64,000 nucleotides of DNA from Solen grandis (taxonomy: Eukaryota > Mollusca > Bivalvia > Adapedonta > Solenidae), in NCBI GenBank assembly GCA_021229015.1, contig CM037783.1, forward strand, positions 53,270,904 to 53,334,903, read 5' to 3'. A model generated the notes under the pieces. It did not search any database, was not told the DNA's origin, and worked only from the letters and a program-made list of their open reading frames with translations. Positions 1 to 10,965 of the stretch are shown here, one piece after another (positions within the stretch are counted from its first letter, which is position 1; every line of letters starts with the position of its first letter). Both the position numbers and the translations under genes were made by a program.

Positions 1-21
1 GAGAACTGGGACGACCACTGG
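1..21 (+). CDS. Aquaporin, penultimate exon (partial, enters from the left)
   Basis: The first 21 bases read ENWDDHW and end in a consensus donor (gtgagt at 22). The intron is phase 0 and joins the exon at 1999, giving DHW-VYWVGPLAGG. This is the loop and sixth transmembrane helix typical of MIP/aquaporin water channels, where the last helix follows a '(D/N)HWxYWVGP' stretch. The two NPA motifs must lie upstream of the window. Seen: exon and donor. Known: the family motif. Water or glycerol specificity cannot be judged from this part. Confidence 0.8.
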
Positions 22-322
22 GTGAGTTTTCCCTTTATCTAATGAATATTCATGTACAAGTTTATGACTTGATGAATATTGAATTACTGAAAGTTAAATA
101 GTATTTAAAATTGCTGTCAGAATCTGATGTGAGTAGGTAAAGGAGACGCTAGTTCTCCTTACAGTTTTCAGGCATTTTTTTCCTTTCTTTTCTACAATTA
201 TCGGCATAATGTTATATAATAATAGTTAATTTTGCCGTTCTTAATCTCTTAAAGTACCGCTTTCCGCTAGAGTCATATATAGTTCAGGATTTTGTTTACT
301 GTTTTAAGTCGACGTATTTTGT

Positions 323-1101
323 CACAGGGAGTCTAAGTTGTATGGGGCGAATCATTTCGTACTTAATGGAAGCGTTAAAAATAGGAAGGGAGGACACTAT
401 TTTCGGCTATTTTAAGGATATCGCATTTTCGGCAAATAACGATCAATAAAATGATTTATATGCATTTGACAGGAATAGAAATATAGAATCGTGTCGTTTT
501 CCGTGTGCTTTTTACTCTTATAAACGACTAACAAGTGTTTTTAATGTCCCAATCGAGCTTGACAACAGCCGGGACCGGTTACTTCCGGTTTCTTATCTAA
601 TGAATAAAATTCAAGCGCTCATTGGTCAATATATTTAAATCAAATACTGTGTAAGCAGGTATGACTTCCCTTTACCTTCTTGTCCGAAATGATTACATTG
701 CTCCCATTTTCGATCGCGCTGTTTACGCTATTCGGGACCTCCGTAACTTAATGAAGTTTTCCCGGGAAATGTCAGTTTCGTTTACATTTTGATTGACCAA
801 TAAAAACTTACTTTTATATTTACTTCTAAAGAAACCGGAAGTAGGTTTCCCCGGATGTTGTCAAGCTCGATTGAAACAATAAATTAACGATATTATCGTT
901 TATAAGAGAAAAACTACCCCATTCACGTTTAGGATTTTCTGAATTTATTCATTTAAAACACAACCTGGTCCATTTTCAATATTGAATTTCGTTATAAACG
1001 CGTTTATCCAAATTTGGTCTCAAAACAGTGTCCTCCCTTCCTATTTTAATGTTACCACTAAGTACGAAATGATTCGTCCCATGCAACTTCGAGTCCCTGT
1101 G
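323..1101. mobile_element. Palindromic DNA-transposon MITE with 8-bp target duplication
   Basis: Two arms of roughly 250 bp are inverted copies of each other (about 323-600 and 830-1101). They share, for example, the 'aagtacgaaatgattcg' block near 1061 and its complement near 343, and the 'gtcaagctcgatt' block near 857 and its complement near 548. The termini read CACAGGGA..., and both flanks carry the 8-bp direct repeat TATTTTGT (315-322 and 1102-1109). An 8-bp duplication fits hAT or P superfamily elements. No transposase frame is present. It sits inside the last aquaporin intron. Confidence 0.8.
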
Positions 1102-1658
1102 TATTTTGTTTAGGTTTAGAACCAACGTCAGATTGAATCATTATGCAGGCAGTATATCCAAGTAGAATTAACGGCTAATTGAATGACAATCATTACGTAG
1201 AACAAAAATAAAATCACATTAATATACCTTTCATTACATTCCACTGTCCCTAAGATTTGACCAAATTACCCTTTGGGATGGTTAAAACAGATCCAGGTTA
1301 CACGATGGAACCTTTTTTTCACATGGTCATGAAGTCCATGGTTAAAACACTAGATTCAGATCTAAGCCATCTACAGATATTATATAACTAACACCATTTA
1401 CTTTTGAAGGAACACAATGTAAATAAGGTTAAATCCTAACATTGTTTTTGTTACCATTTGCACATGGAAATTGGCATGGCAACTTTTTTTAATTCTTTTT
1501 ACTACTAGTATGTATTTCCTTTCGTTGTTTACTTTAATTCGAATATCTTTTATTATTGGTTTATATTCTATTTGGCCATGTGAATGTACATATGTGAAAT
1601 AAATCTAAATCTTTATCTACAATGTATTATATGTGTGAAAGATATATATACACAAATA

Positions 1659-1981
1659 CAGTCGAACTTCGGTGATTCGAACAGGCTGGGGGAACGGCAA
1701 TTTGTTCGAGTCATCGGTGGTTCGACCCTATCGTGACAACATGATCAGCGTTAACTTGTATCATCTTATTACACTTCGATATGTTAATAATTGAACCGCT
1801 GATTGTGCCAATCCCACACTGTGTGAAAATCACGCTGCACCACAGGTTGCAATAAGTCCCCCAGCGAACATCACAGGTAGGGAGCTTCGACCGATAGGTG
1901 TGAATTACATAGCACCGTGAAATGTGTTCGAATCAAGCATGGTGTTCCAGTGTCAGTGTTCGAGTCACTGAAGTTCGACTG
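1659..1981. mobile_element. pogo/Tigger-like MITE with TA target duplication
   Basis: The element begins CAGTCGAACTTCGGTGATTC and ends with a matching inverted copy (about 1958-1981), flanked by TA on both sides (1657-1658 and 1982-1983). The TIR style and TA duplication match pogo/Tigger-type Tc1-mariner elements. It is 323 bp with no coding capacity, and it ends only 17 bp before the aquaporin acceptor. Confidence 0.8.
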
Positions 1982-1998
1982 TACATATTTTTACACAG

Positions 1999-2199
1999 GT
2001 TTATTGGGTTGGACCTTTAGCCGGTGGAGCTGTCGCAGGACTGTTGTATGACCATCTGTTTGCTTCCAACTCATCATTACGCAAGACACGTGACTGCATT
2101 ACGTCAGCTGAATTTGATGATGACATATACCCGGGCAACGAGGCAAACGGGAAGGACGTCGATCTTACTTACGACCAAGCAATGTCGCAAAATGTGTAA
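1999..2199 (+). CDS. Aquaporin, last coding exon
   Basis: The exon follows the acceptor 'tttttacacag' and reads VYWVGPLAGGAVAGLLYDHLF, then a hydrophilic acidic cytoplasmic tail ending at TAA (2197-2199): 66 residues. The start matches the sixth transmembrane helix of MIP-family channels, and the tail lies in the cytosol in that family. The frame is fixed by the phase-0 join to the exon at 1-21; the other frames over this stretch are shadows. The 1,977-bp intron before it holds two non-autonomous DNA elements. No clean AATAAA was found close downstream. Family call is strong; subfamily is not resolved. Confidence 0.85.
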   Translation, partial: VYWVGPLAGGAVAGLLYDHLFASNSSLRKTRDCITSAEFDDDIYPGNEANGKDVDLTYDQAMSQNV

Positions 2200-2690
2200 C
2201 ATTATCTATCTGTTTGACCTTTTTTTGCCTCTTGTCGAAAAATGCATATGCATTTATTAACTGGCTTAAAACTACGAATATCCGCTCGAATACCTTTCTA
2301 AATTTTGTTTAATTAAGGCATGGTATGAACAAATACTAAATGAATTTTAAAATTTGATTTAATGAGAAAATCTATATAAGGATATGATAATTTAGTTTTG
2401 TATTATGCCTAAACAGACATCCATTTAAGTTTATGAAGCAATCGCCCCGAAATCGTCATGAAAACCATGCTTCACGTTCTTTGACAGACTTGCCTTAATT
2501 TGTTTTACTAATTCCTTGATTTTCCATATTCATTATGTGTATTAATGTTGATGTGCTTCATAAACGCTACTCGTGTGTTTATAAAACTCTGTATATATAT
2601 TTGTAAAATAATGACTTCGTACTAAAAATTGAATATTCGTGTGTTTCATATTCAATATAACGAGCAGCTAAGACGAAAATATTTATACAT
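2200..2690. other. 3' flank of aquaporin, no other feature seen
   Basis: AT-rich sequence after the aquaporin stop. It should contain the 3' UTR, but I could not assign a polyadenylation signal with confidence. Confidence 0.4.
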
Positions 2691-2695
2691 GTAAC

Positions 2696-3295
2696 AACAA
2701 AATACGCTGAAACAAACACTGCTGTTGACTGTAACAGTAAAATTCGCTGAAACAAACACCGCCGTTGTAAAGAGAGTTGACTGTAACAGTAAAATTCGCT
2801 GAAACAAACACCGCCGTTGTAAAGAGAGTTGACTGTAACAGTAAAATTCGCTGAAACAAACACCGCTGTTGTAAAGAGAGTTGACTGTAACAGTAAAATG
2901 CGCTGATACAAACACCGCTGTTGTAAAGAGAGTTGACTGTAACAGTAAAATTCGCTGAAACAAACACCGCTGTTGTAAAGAGAGTTGACTGTAACAGTAA
3001 AATGCGCTGATACAAACAACCGCTGTTGTAAAGAGAGTTGACTGTAATTGTAAAATTCGCTGAAACAAACACCGCTGTTGTAAAGAGAGTTGACTGTAAC
3101 AGTAAAATTCGCTGAAACAAACACCGCTGTTGTAAAGAGAGTTGACTGTAACACTAAAATTCGCTGAAACAAACACCGCTGTTGTAAAGAGAGTTGACTG
3201 TAACAGTAAAATTCGCTGATGCAAACACCGCTGTTGTAAAGAGAGTTGACTGTAACAGCAAAATTCGCTGAATCAAACGCCGCTGTTGTAAAGAT
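2696..3295. repeat. 52-bp minisatellite, about 11 copies
   Basis: A 52-bp unit starting gttgactgtaacagtaaaat recurs head to tail; successive starts are at 2724 and 2776, for example. Copies differ by a few substitutions (cgctg/cgccg, gctgaaac/gctgatac), and one carries a 1-bp insertion. Because 52 is not a multiple of three and the complement lacks stops, all three minus-strand frames stay open. This explains the overlapping frames of 145-197 residues there, which are not believable genes. Confidence 0.95.
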
Positions 3296-4300
3296 GGTTT
3301 ATACTTATTACACAGCCCATACTAGAAATCTCTATTAATTAACTAATTAACTAGAATGGGTCGGTATTTAAAGGTCTTTGCAAACTAATATAAGTAAAAA
3401 CTTCTTATTTTGAAGGCAATGTGTTTGGATGTTAAAAATGAAACGCTTAAACTCAGGTTTGTATTTAATGTCGGCGCATTTGTCTTTGGTTATTTCTCTT
3501 TTATTACTTAACGAGATCCACATTCTTCAATCAATTTAACAGAGCCTTCATTTTATACGAGGAGACCTACTTACAACAATCATTTTGAATTTTGAATCAC
3601 AAAGATTTCATAAAACTTATTGTTATTTTTAGTACATTTATATCGATTTTTTTTCTTACAATGCCTTTAATCATAAATGCACATGTTACAAGATGATCTG
3701 TCGGTCACTTAGTTATCGTATGAACAATATAGTGTGCATTTTTAATTTCTAAATATTTTACATTTTATGGGATTGTTTCCGATGCATTTAAATTGAATAT
3801 CAGTTCCATGCGATTCAGATAAACTAAAGGAACTTGAGTTATTTCCCTTTAATTATTTGACATCATGAAGTTTTCACCATAACTGTCTATTAAAGGAAAA
3901 TGCAGGTATAATGAAAAAATCTAGCATATAGTGGGTAGAAATAAATATTTGTATTTATTTGATATATAGGAGTATTTATCTGAAAATACGTATTAAACAT
4001 ATTTTACGTTTACATTAAAAGTTTTATTTTTTACAGGGAATGTGTAATTTTAAATGTCACTTAAAAAGTATCATGAATCATTATTATATTTATTATGTTG
4101 TATAGTTAAGTCCCATGTTTATTCATATTTTGTAATCTGCATTATGCATGTGTTATATTTTTGTATATGTTTAGTTAGAAATAGTTGATGCATTGTTTCA
4201 GAAAAAGTTAAGTATTAAATATCCCAGACAGTTGTATGTTACTCTCTTTTTTCACCCCCAATGAAAAAAAGACAAGAATGTAATAGATTAATATCTGTTG

Positions 4301-4337
<37 letters not shown>

Positions 4338-6400
4338 TCAAGCATATGCACATATACGTACATATACACAAACAAATCTTCTATTTTAAACCTTATTGTA
4401 AGTCTACATTTTAAAATACTGTTGCCTTTACTACATGTTCTTATTTTTGATGATAAATGTCCCTATCCTGTAATGTAAGTTACATTCCACCGCGCCTAAA
4501 AGTTCGAGATCACCTCAGGCTTAAGGATATGTGATGGTAATTCATTTAAGTAAATAGGCCATTAACTGCCGCCATTTTCTTAAGCATTTCCGGGTTAACC
4601 TGCCACCAGTTTCCTTGTAAATCGATGCAATACTTATAAACTGTCAAGCTCATAATGCATGTACATACTATGGTTGAACATGTATGATTAACATACTCAG
4701 AAATATATTTATATTTGTGCCTTTTATGTGATATACAAATGCAATTTATTTAATTGGTCAAAGAGTAAATAAAATATGTCAAAGCAGTAAACTTTAACAT
4801 TCTTTTTACATTAAAATGTAATATAAGTGGTTAAAAGAGTGACAAAAACCTTATTTTTAAAGAATATCTGTTTGAATTAGTATCTTAAACATTCACGTTT
4901 TATTTATATATCTACATCATGTAGTAAATATTGTATATGATTTTTGTTCACAAGATGTCGTGAAAAATAACCAATGACTTAAGGTATTTCGCCCATCATT
5001 AAATCATAATCATGGTCATTCAAATGACTTCAGTGCAGATGCAAATATTCATTTACTTGGGTGTTAAGGCTCTTTTGCTCAAAGTCAGAAAATGCTTGCA
5101 TTCCTACTAATTCCCATGATCACTTGATGAGCCATGGTCACAATTTAATGATGGATTACCTTAAACGGAACATAGCAATTTTAACTTGCACATTAGGCCT
5201 CTGTTTAATTTTGTTTCAAATTTTGTTCCTCTCTCATCTATCATTGTTTTGATTTCCGGGGGTCAATATGGGGATGGATAAAACCAGGTGTTATCATTCA
5301 GATACAGTTGTATCTAGAACATCCAGACACTTAAGTTTTCAAGAGTCGTGGATGTGTTACATTTTTATCAGATTTGTTTGGAACTGCAAAACTCTTTCCA
5401 GAAAAATACATTTTATTCCATACCTTCAGTAAAAAGAAAAAAATATCCGTATATGATAATCATATCTTTCGACGTGGAAGATAAGATGTTATCATGCCCA
5501 TTGCTATAAATGTATCCTGTATGCCTTTTTTAAACTGATGTCGCACCGATAAAAATGGCAGCACGTCATATTGCTGCAGCACCCAAGCGAAAAATGCGTA
5601 AAAAGAGTAAAGCGTATTTACTTTTACTTTAAAGCGTGTCTCAGCCATTCATTTAACTTCGTATTGTTCTCCATGCTTACGCGTAAAAGTAAATACGATA
5701 ATACATAAGAATCAGTAAACATCCTCTTTACTTATTCCCTTTCAAAACTACGCATTCCTTTAAGTGCAACTTTGACTTGATTAAAGTAACATCTTTTGAT
5801 AATCTGTGTCATTCGCAGAATGGTTGTTTAATATATATATTCTATTGTTTTAGTTGCTTACTTTGGTGGTCCAACTATAGCTTGAACAAAATTATACAAG
5901 AATAAGATACACGTGACTGAACGAAAGACAGGTGTTCGATTAAGAACATGACCAAGTAATAGGCCATTTCACCAGGGGATTGGCAATACCCGGAATAATT
6001 AGCTGATTTTATTATGTTCTTGTTTTAAAAGATGTAGTAGATCTAAGATGTATTCTGTATTTTGCAATTGCTGACACGTTTGAGGATTATCAAGCGTTAA
6101 TTATATAATGCAAGTATTATTTCTTAATGGTCACATGTTTTTTCTTCGTGTTTGAATTTGCTATATTGCAATGAAGCAGATGAAGAAAACAACAACAACA
6201 ACAACAACAAAAAAAAAGAGAAAAAAAAGAAAATGAAATTGAATATTCGACAGATTCTGTCATTTAATTAGCTAACGAGAGGGAAGGAACATTGCAGATA
6301 TAATATGCTGGTCTCTTGAAGATGTTTGTGTGTTTACGTTGGAGCAATCAAAATCTCTTCCCGAAGTGCTCGTTGGAAATGATAGCCCAATATGTAGGTA
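3296..6400. other. Intergenic region with simple repeats
   Basis: No believable exon chain was seen on either strand. It contains a (CA)n tract at about 4302-4336 and a short (AAC)n/A-rich tract at about 6190-6235. The open frames of 62-76 residues here have no motif, splice context or family resemblance. Confidence 0.5.
4302..4336. repeat. (CA)n microsatellite
   Basis: Uninterrupted CA dinucleotides, about 17 units. Confidence 0.95.
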
Positions 6401-6401
6401 T

Positions 6402-6416
6402 TTATCCTTTCATGCC
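6402..6416 (-). CDS. Possible terminal exon of the minus-strand glycine-rich gene
   Basis: On the minus strand an acceptor-like 'ttactttacag' precedes GGC ATG AAA GGA TAA (GMKG, stop). The phase-0 join from the donor at 6905 would give ...GGM-GMKG. The paralogous plus-strand gene also finishes in a tiny last exon (GSRY). This is inferred only from splice signals; the alternative is termination at the TGA in 6900-6902. Confidence 0.3.
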   Translation of the reverse strand, partial: GMKG

Positions 6417-6764
6417 CTGTAAAGTAATTGATTTTCAGTTTAAATGATGCAGACAAGATTGAAATATCAATGGGTTTTAATGACGTTAAAAACAGGAACA
6501 TATTTGTTCTGTTTGATACTTACCGAATTGAAGTACAAAATGTACGAAGTCGGAATAGATATTGTGTAATTTTTGATGTAATACATGTAGATTATTTTAA
6601 TAGAGCCCTAAAAGGCAAAGAGCAGTTGTATTTGATATTTCTTTACATGAAAAAGTAACACAATATGGAAACAGATGAAACTCACAAATCGAAAATATTA
6701 GTGTAGATGCTATTAACATAATTTCTTAAGGCATGGATTAAATAAAAAAAACATAGAAGATAAA

Positions 6765-6815
6765 ACAAACAAACAAACAAACAAACAAACAAACAAACAA
6801 ACAAACAAACAACAA
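6765..6815. repeat. (AAAC)n tract
   Basis: About 12 units of aaac followed by aac units. It would lie in the last intron or the 3' flank of the minus-strand glycine-rich gene. Confidence 0.9.
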
Positions 6816-6905
6816 CAACAAGCTTTTGATCCCTGAATCTATATATCAACAGAATATATAAGAAATCATCAAAATTATTTATACATAAGTAATTACATAT
6901 CATAC

Positions 6906-7285
6906 CATGCCGCCTCCAACTCCGCCAAATCCACCATTTACAGGACCTCCCCATTTTCCACCAAATCCACCGTCCATAACTCCTCCAAACCCAGGTCCGA
7001 TTCCGCCGCCGAAACCGCCCCCGAAACCGCCCCCGAATCCTCCGGGATACTTGCCACCTCCGAATCCACCAAAGCCTCCACCTTTACCAAAGCCACCTCC
7101 TCCGAAACCACCGCCAAAACCTCCTTTACCAAAGCCACCTCCTCCGAAACCACCAAATCCACCTCCAAAACCGCCACCGAAACCGCGACGACAGAATCGG
7201 TGTCCAAATGGCATGAACATTGGTGGTGGAGGTGGAGGTGGTGGTGGTGGCGGCAACATTACCGGCATTGGCCTACCTACGAAAC
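6906..7285 (-). CDS. Glycine-rich/poly-proline secreted protein (shell-matrix-like), main exon
   Basis: Read on the minus strand after the acceptor 'tttcactctag' (exon start 7285), joined in phase 1 to the signal-peptide exon. It encodes GFVGRPMPVML, then a run of prolines, then MFMPFGHRF, then about 90 residues of GGFGGG/GKGGFGG repeats. The composition and the Pro-run/PFG/Gly-repeat order match the plus-strand paralog at 14.9-16.5 kb and recall molluscan shematrin-type shell framework proteins. The exon either ends at a good donor (gtatga, 6905-6900) or terminates with Met-Val-TGA at 6900. The Pro-rich frame on the opposite strand is the complement of the glycine repeats and is a shadow. 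Role in shell matrix is inferred from composition only. Confidence 0.7.
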
Positions 7286-7716
7286 CTAGAGTGAAAACAG
7301 AAACCAAACGATAGCTTATTGTTATTCATTGTTTTCCCCCTTAGAATGATATTTTGAAGCTTTTGAGAGGAAAAAAACCCACAAAAAACACCCAAAACTT
7401 AAAATGATGTAACCGTCAAAACAAATACGAGAGTAATTTTGACACGATTTCCTATAACTTCTACCTGTTTTGATAATGGTTATAACGAAATACTGTTAAA
7501 AAACATGAATAAAAAAGACGAAAAATAAACGAAATTAAAATAGAGAAACTATTTTATGATTGAGAAAAAAATGCAAACAATATTCTCTATTTACGTTTGT
7601 TCACGTTTGCATTATTACATATACACATATATATTGTTTTTGTAGATAAGAAAAACAATTATCAAGATTTTCAAGTCTTGAGCTGAAAAATATCAAATTG
7701 AGGTGTTAATTTTTAC

Positions 7717-7819
7717 CTCCTCCGTGGCCATAGGTTGCCGCTACAGCGGAAATAGTGACCGCACATACAAGTGCCACGAGGAAAGATGATGATGCCATGA
7801 TTCCTCTAGTTCTTCTTCC
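7717..7819 (-). CDS. Glycine-rich secreted protein, signal-peptide exon (ATG at 7798)
   Basis: On the minus strand the ATG at 7798-7796 opens MASSSFLVALVCAVTISAVA followed by ATYGHGG. This is a clear N-terminal signal peptide with likely cleavage after AVA. The exon ends in a GGAG|gtaaaa donor at 7716 (phase 1), and the next exon supplies GT to complete a glycine codon. Upstream, 'acaatttctag' is an acceptor ending at 7820, leaving 21 bases of 5' UTR before the ATG. The product is therefore a secreted glycine-rich protein. The coding frame is too short to stand out as a long ORF. Confidence 0.75.
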
Positions 7820-8217
7820 CTAGAAATTGTCGGATAAATACATGTTTCACTGTTTTGATTTTAAACTAAATGTGCAAATAGACATTTGCTTACATTTTAA
7901 GATAAGCATATTTCTTTATATTCAGGATACCTACCAAGACGCTACTGAAAAGTAGTTACTGGCACCTAATTCATATTTTGAAACCCGGACTCAAGATGTG
8001 TTTAACTTAAAATTGCCGAACAAATTGTGTAAAGATTCTTTTTTATAAATAAGAGGAATACTTTCGTAAGTTTATTAATTATATAATACAATCTTGGCAT
8101 CATAAATATTTAGAATGTTGAAACCTGAGTCTAAGTCGAAAATATAGACTCAGAGTATTGATGAATTAGGGTCTTCGTTTGTTTTCACAGTAAATAGGCA
8201 AGATCTTTATAGTTTAA

Positions 8218-8418
8218 CGATAAATTAGCAATATTGTAATAATATCACGATAAATTAGCAAGACTGTCAATAATTTCACGATAAATAAGCAAGATTGTCA
8301 TAATTTCACGATAAGTTAGCAAGACTGTCATAATTTTAGGATAAATTAGCAAGATTGTCATAATTTAGTAATTAGTCATAATTTCACATTAAATGAGCAA
8401 GATTGTTATAATTTTAGG
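8218..8418. repeat. 30-bp tandem repeat, about 6 diverged copies
   Basis: The unit resembles gataaattagcaagattgtc followed by ataatttcac, with substitutions and one internal disruption near 8365-8390. It lies in the proposed first intron of the minus-strand glycine-rich gene. Confidence 0.85.
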
Positions 8419-9109
8419 TACACACAAGTTCGACAGAAAAAATACATTGGTTTTAAGCTTTACGATCAATAAATACTGTATGTTCCTTGCGGTTAATCTG
8501 ACAAAATGTTTTAATAATTCTAAGCTCAGGATACATATTGCTTATTATATTGCTATTTAATTCTAATAAAGTACTTAAAATGCAATTATATCACACCTTA
8601 ATTGATCCTTCTTTTTCCTACCACAATATGTGTTTAAAGTCTTATGAATTTAAGTACTGTTCAAATGCTTATCATAACTCAAAATTAAAATTTTCCTTTA
8701 CAACTGCTATTTACTTGTTTTATGTATACAACTGTTCGGTACAAAAAAAAATCTTAGCTGATGTTTAATAATACCTGTATAAAACCGACGTGAAATACAG
8801 ATTCTTGTATCTTTAATCATGCCATGTATTCGTAAACGTATTGTATGAATGTATTAAATAAATGTTTTCTATTTAGAAAAGATCAACCATTTCTGGATAA
8901 AATTAGCAGTTTCATATTTAAACAACAACATTTAAACTTATATAATAAAAGTTTTAACATAATATCATCGCTAGGCAATAGGGTTATGTGGAAATAATTT
9001 AATGGCATTTTTTTTTGTAAAATCAATGAATCACATTTCCGAATAATAAAATAAAGCGATGACAAACCTACCGATATTAAATTCTTACAATTAATGTAAG
9101 ACTATTGAC

Positions 9110-9240
9110 TATTGACTATATGGGTTTACCGTCGCTTCAACAGTATTTCAGTCATATAGCGACGTCCAGCTAGTTACAGGTGGAGGAAGACCCGGAATGC
9201 ACGGAAGCATCCGGGTAGAACCACCGACCTACCTCAATGT
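9110..9240 (-). repeat. Fragment of a tRNA-derived SINE (3' part)
   Basis: The complement matches the body of the full SINE at 18.49-18.72 kb: 'taggtcggtggttctacccg...cctccacctgtaa...agctggacgtcgctatatgac...cgacggtaaa'. The tRNA-like head is missing. Confidence 0.7.
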
Positions 9241-9860
9241 AAGAACGGCGATGTTAAATATATATGATTAATAATAAGAGCAATAAAAGTGATTTTTATT
9301 AAGGAGATATATATTAATACAACACAAAACTGTATTATGGTATTGACAAGTATGTAAATTTGTTCAACAAATAGATATTATATTATCTGCGAAAGAAAGA
9401 GTGCACTCAAGTTCTTGTTAGTTAAGATGTACTTTTTAGTTTAAAAACTGTTTTTAACTGTTTGAACTGCAATAAAAAAAGGCGCACATGGTAGTGATCT
9501 TACTCATTTTTTATATCAAAAGTTACATATTTAGGAAAAAATGATATATTGCAGTGGACGAAAGTCTCTCAGTGTACATGCACTTTAAAAATGAAGGATA
9601 ATGTATGTGGAACACACACACACACATACACACACACAAACACACATGAGAGGTGCTGTAAATACAAATGAAAGTCAAACAGTATGTAAACAAAACACTA
9701 AAAAGTCACAATCGAGTTAACATTTATCCTTTTATCGAAAGAAATTACATGATTGGACAAGGTTGGTTTCCTATACACTATTTCAATTGAATTTTATATT
9801 TAGGATCAAAATAACTTAATGCAATTCCATGTTAATGAGAAACCCCACAGAACAACATAC

Positions 9861-9914
9861 CTGATGAAAATCCGTCCCTGGTAGATAATATTTTTAGGAC
9901 AGCTGTTTTATATA
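9861..9914 (-). promoter_or_regulatory. TATA box and tiny non-coding exon 1 of the minus-strand glycine-rich gene
   Basis: On the minus strand TATATAAAAC starts at 9914. About 31 bases on, near 9883, transcription could begin. The sequence then runs to a strong donor (CATCAG|gtatgt) with GT at 9860-9859. The first exon would be about 23 bases and the first intron about 2.0 kb, ending at the acceptor at 7820. The arrangement mirrors the plus-strand paralog. Inferred from signals and spacing only. Confidence 0.5.
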
Positions 9915-10334
9915 CGAGGGACAAAGTGATCCTAAGGCAGAATTTAACATATGATAAGTTAAAATGCTAATGTATTTTCATCCTTAAGCGGTTTTTTTAT
10001 TTATAGTTTGTGCAGAAAAGACGTAAATATAGCAAACATATTACAAGCTTAGACTATTTTAGTGACTGGTCATTACTTGTTGTCCGTTATGTATTACAGA
10101 TAGTCTCTTAATATGTAAAGGATTACTTCTATTGGTTCCCGATTGATAGGAGCGTCATAGACAGAACGGAAGTTAATAAATAAAGTATGACACTGCACGT
10201 GATTTGTCATCTCCAGTTGCCTGGTTACTGGTGCAAGCTGGTGAGTAAGTACATAACCAACAAGATTTCAATGATGGCCACGGGATTGCTTGCCTGAGAA
10301 CCATGTATTAATGGGAGGAAAAGAAACAGCAAAT

Positions 10335-10965
10335 ATCTGATGACATTATGGCAAATGGGCTCTGCCCCTTACCAGCCATAAATCCAATGCATACTTTTTA
10401 ACAAGACTAATTTTCAAATTTGCACTATATACATATAAGGAAAAAGGGCATCGCCCCAAGGCGGCCATGTTTTTTGGCCAATTCAAATAATTTGAACAAT
10501 CTTGGTAGAGATTGACCCATGGAACATATGTTCCAAAAAACTTTGAAATCCAGCCAGTACTTTTGCACAAGAAGATTTTTCAAGGAAAACGGGCTCCGCC
10601 CCCTCGCGGTCATGTTTTCACGGATCGGAATAATTTGAACAATCTTGGTAGAGTGTTACCCAAGGAATATCTGTGCCATATTATTTTGAAATCTGGCCAG
10701 TAGTTTTCGAGGAGAAGATGTTCAAAGTTTTCTTTTTTTTCTTTTCGTTGCCGTGGCAACCAGAGTTCTGCAAGGAATCAAATTCTTTGAACAACTATGA
10801 CATAATGAACAACTATGAAAGGGCTTCACCCAAAGAACATTCCTGTGAAGTTAATTTAAGACTGGCACAGTGGTTTAGGAAGAGATGTTGTTTAAAACTA
10901 GAAGTTGACGATGGACAACGGACATTGACCCATCCTAATAGTTCACCTTGAGCACGTTGTGTAAT
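10335..10965 (+). repeat. Interspersed repeat with internal ~150-bp tandem blocks
   Basis: Repeated blocks of the form 'gggctctgcccc...ccatgtttt...aataatttgaacaatcttggtagag...gaaatc(c/t)(a/g)gccagtac(t/g)tt' occur at about 10357, 10446, 10588 and 10700. The element then contains 'ttgccgtggcaaccagagttctgcaaggaat' in two parts and ends near 10,945 with 'agttcaccttgagcac'. The style and the 'agctcacc'-like end match repeats common in mollusc genomes. Short frames here in both strands are shadows. Confidence 0.65.

Noticed and set aside
2579..3224. Three overlapping minus-strand ORFs (145-197 residues) with repeated peptides
   Set aside because: They are the three frames of a 52-bp minisatellite; no start context, signal peptide or splice support.
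2696..3295. Possible CRISPR-like array
   Set aside because: Contiguous tandem repeat without spacers, in an animal genome.
6907..7314. Plus-strand proline-rich ORF of 135 residues
   Set aside because: Complement of the glycine repeats of the minus-strand gene, which has a signal-peptide exon and matching splice phases.
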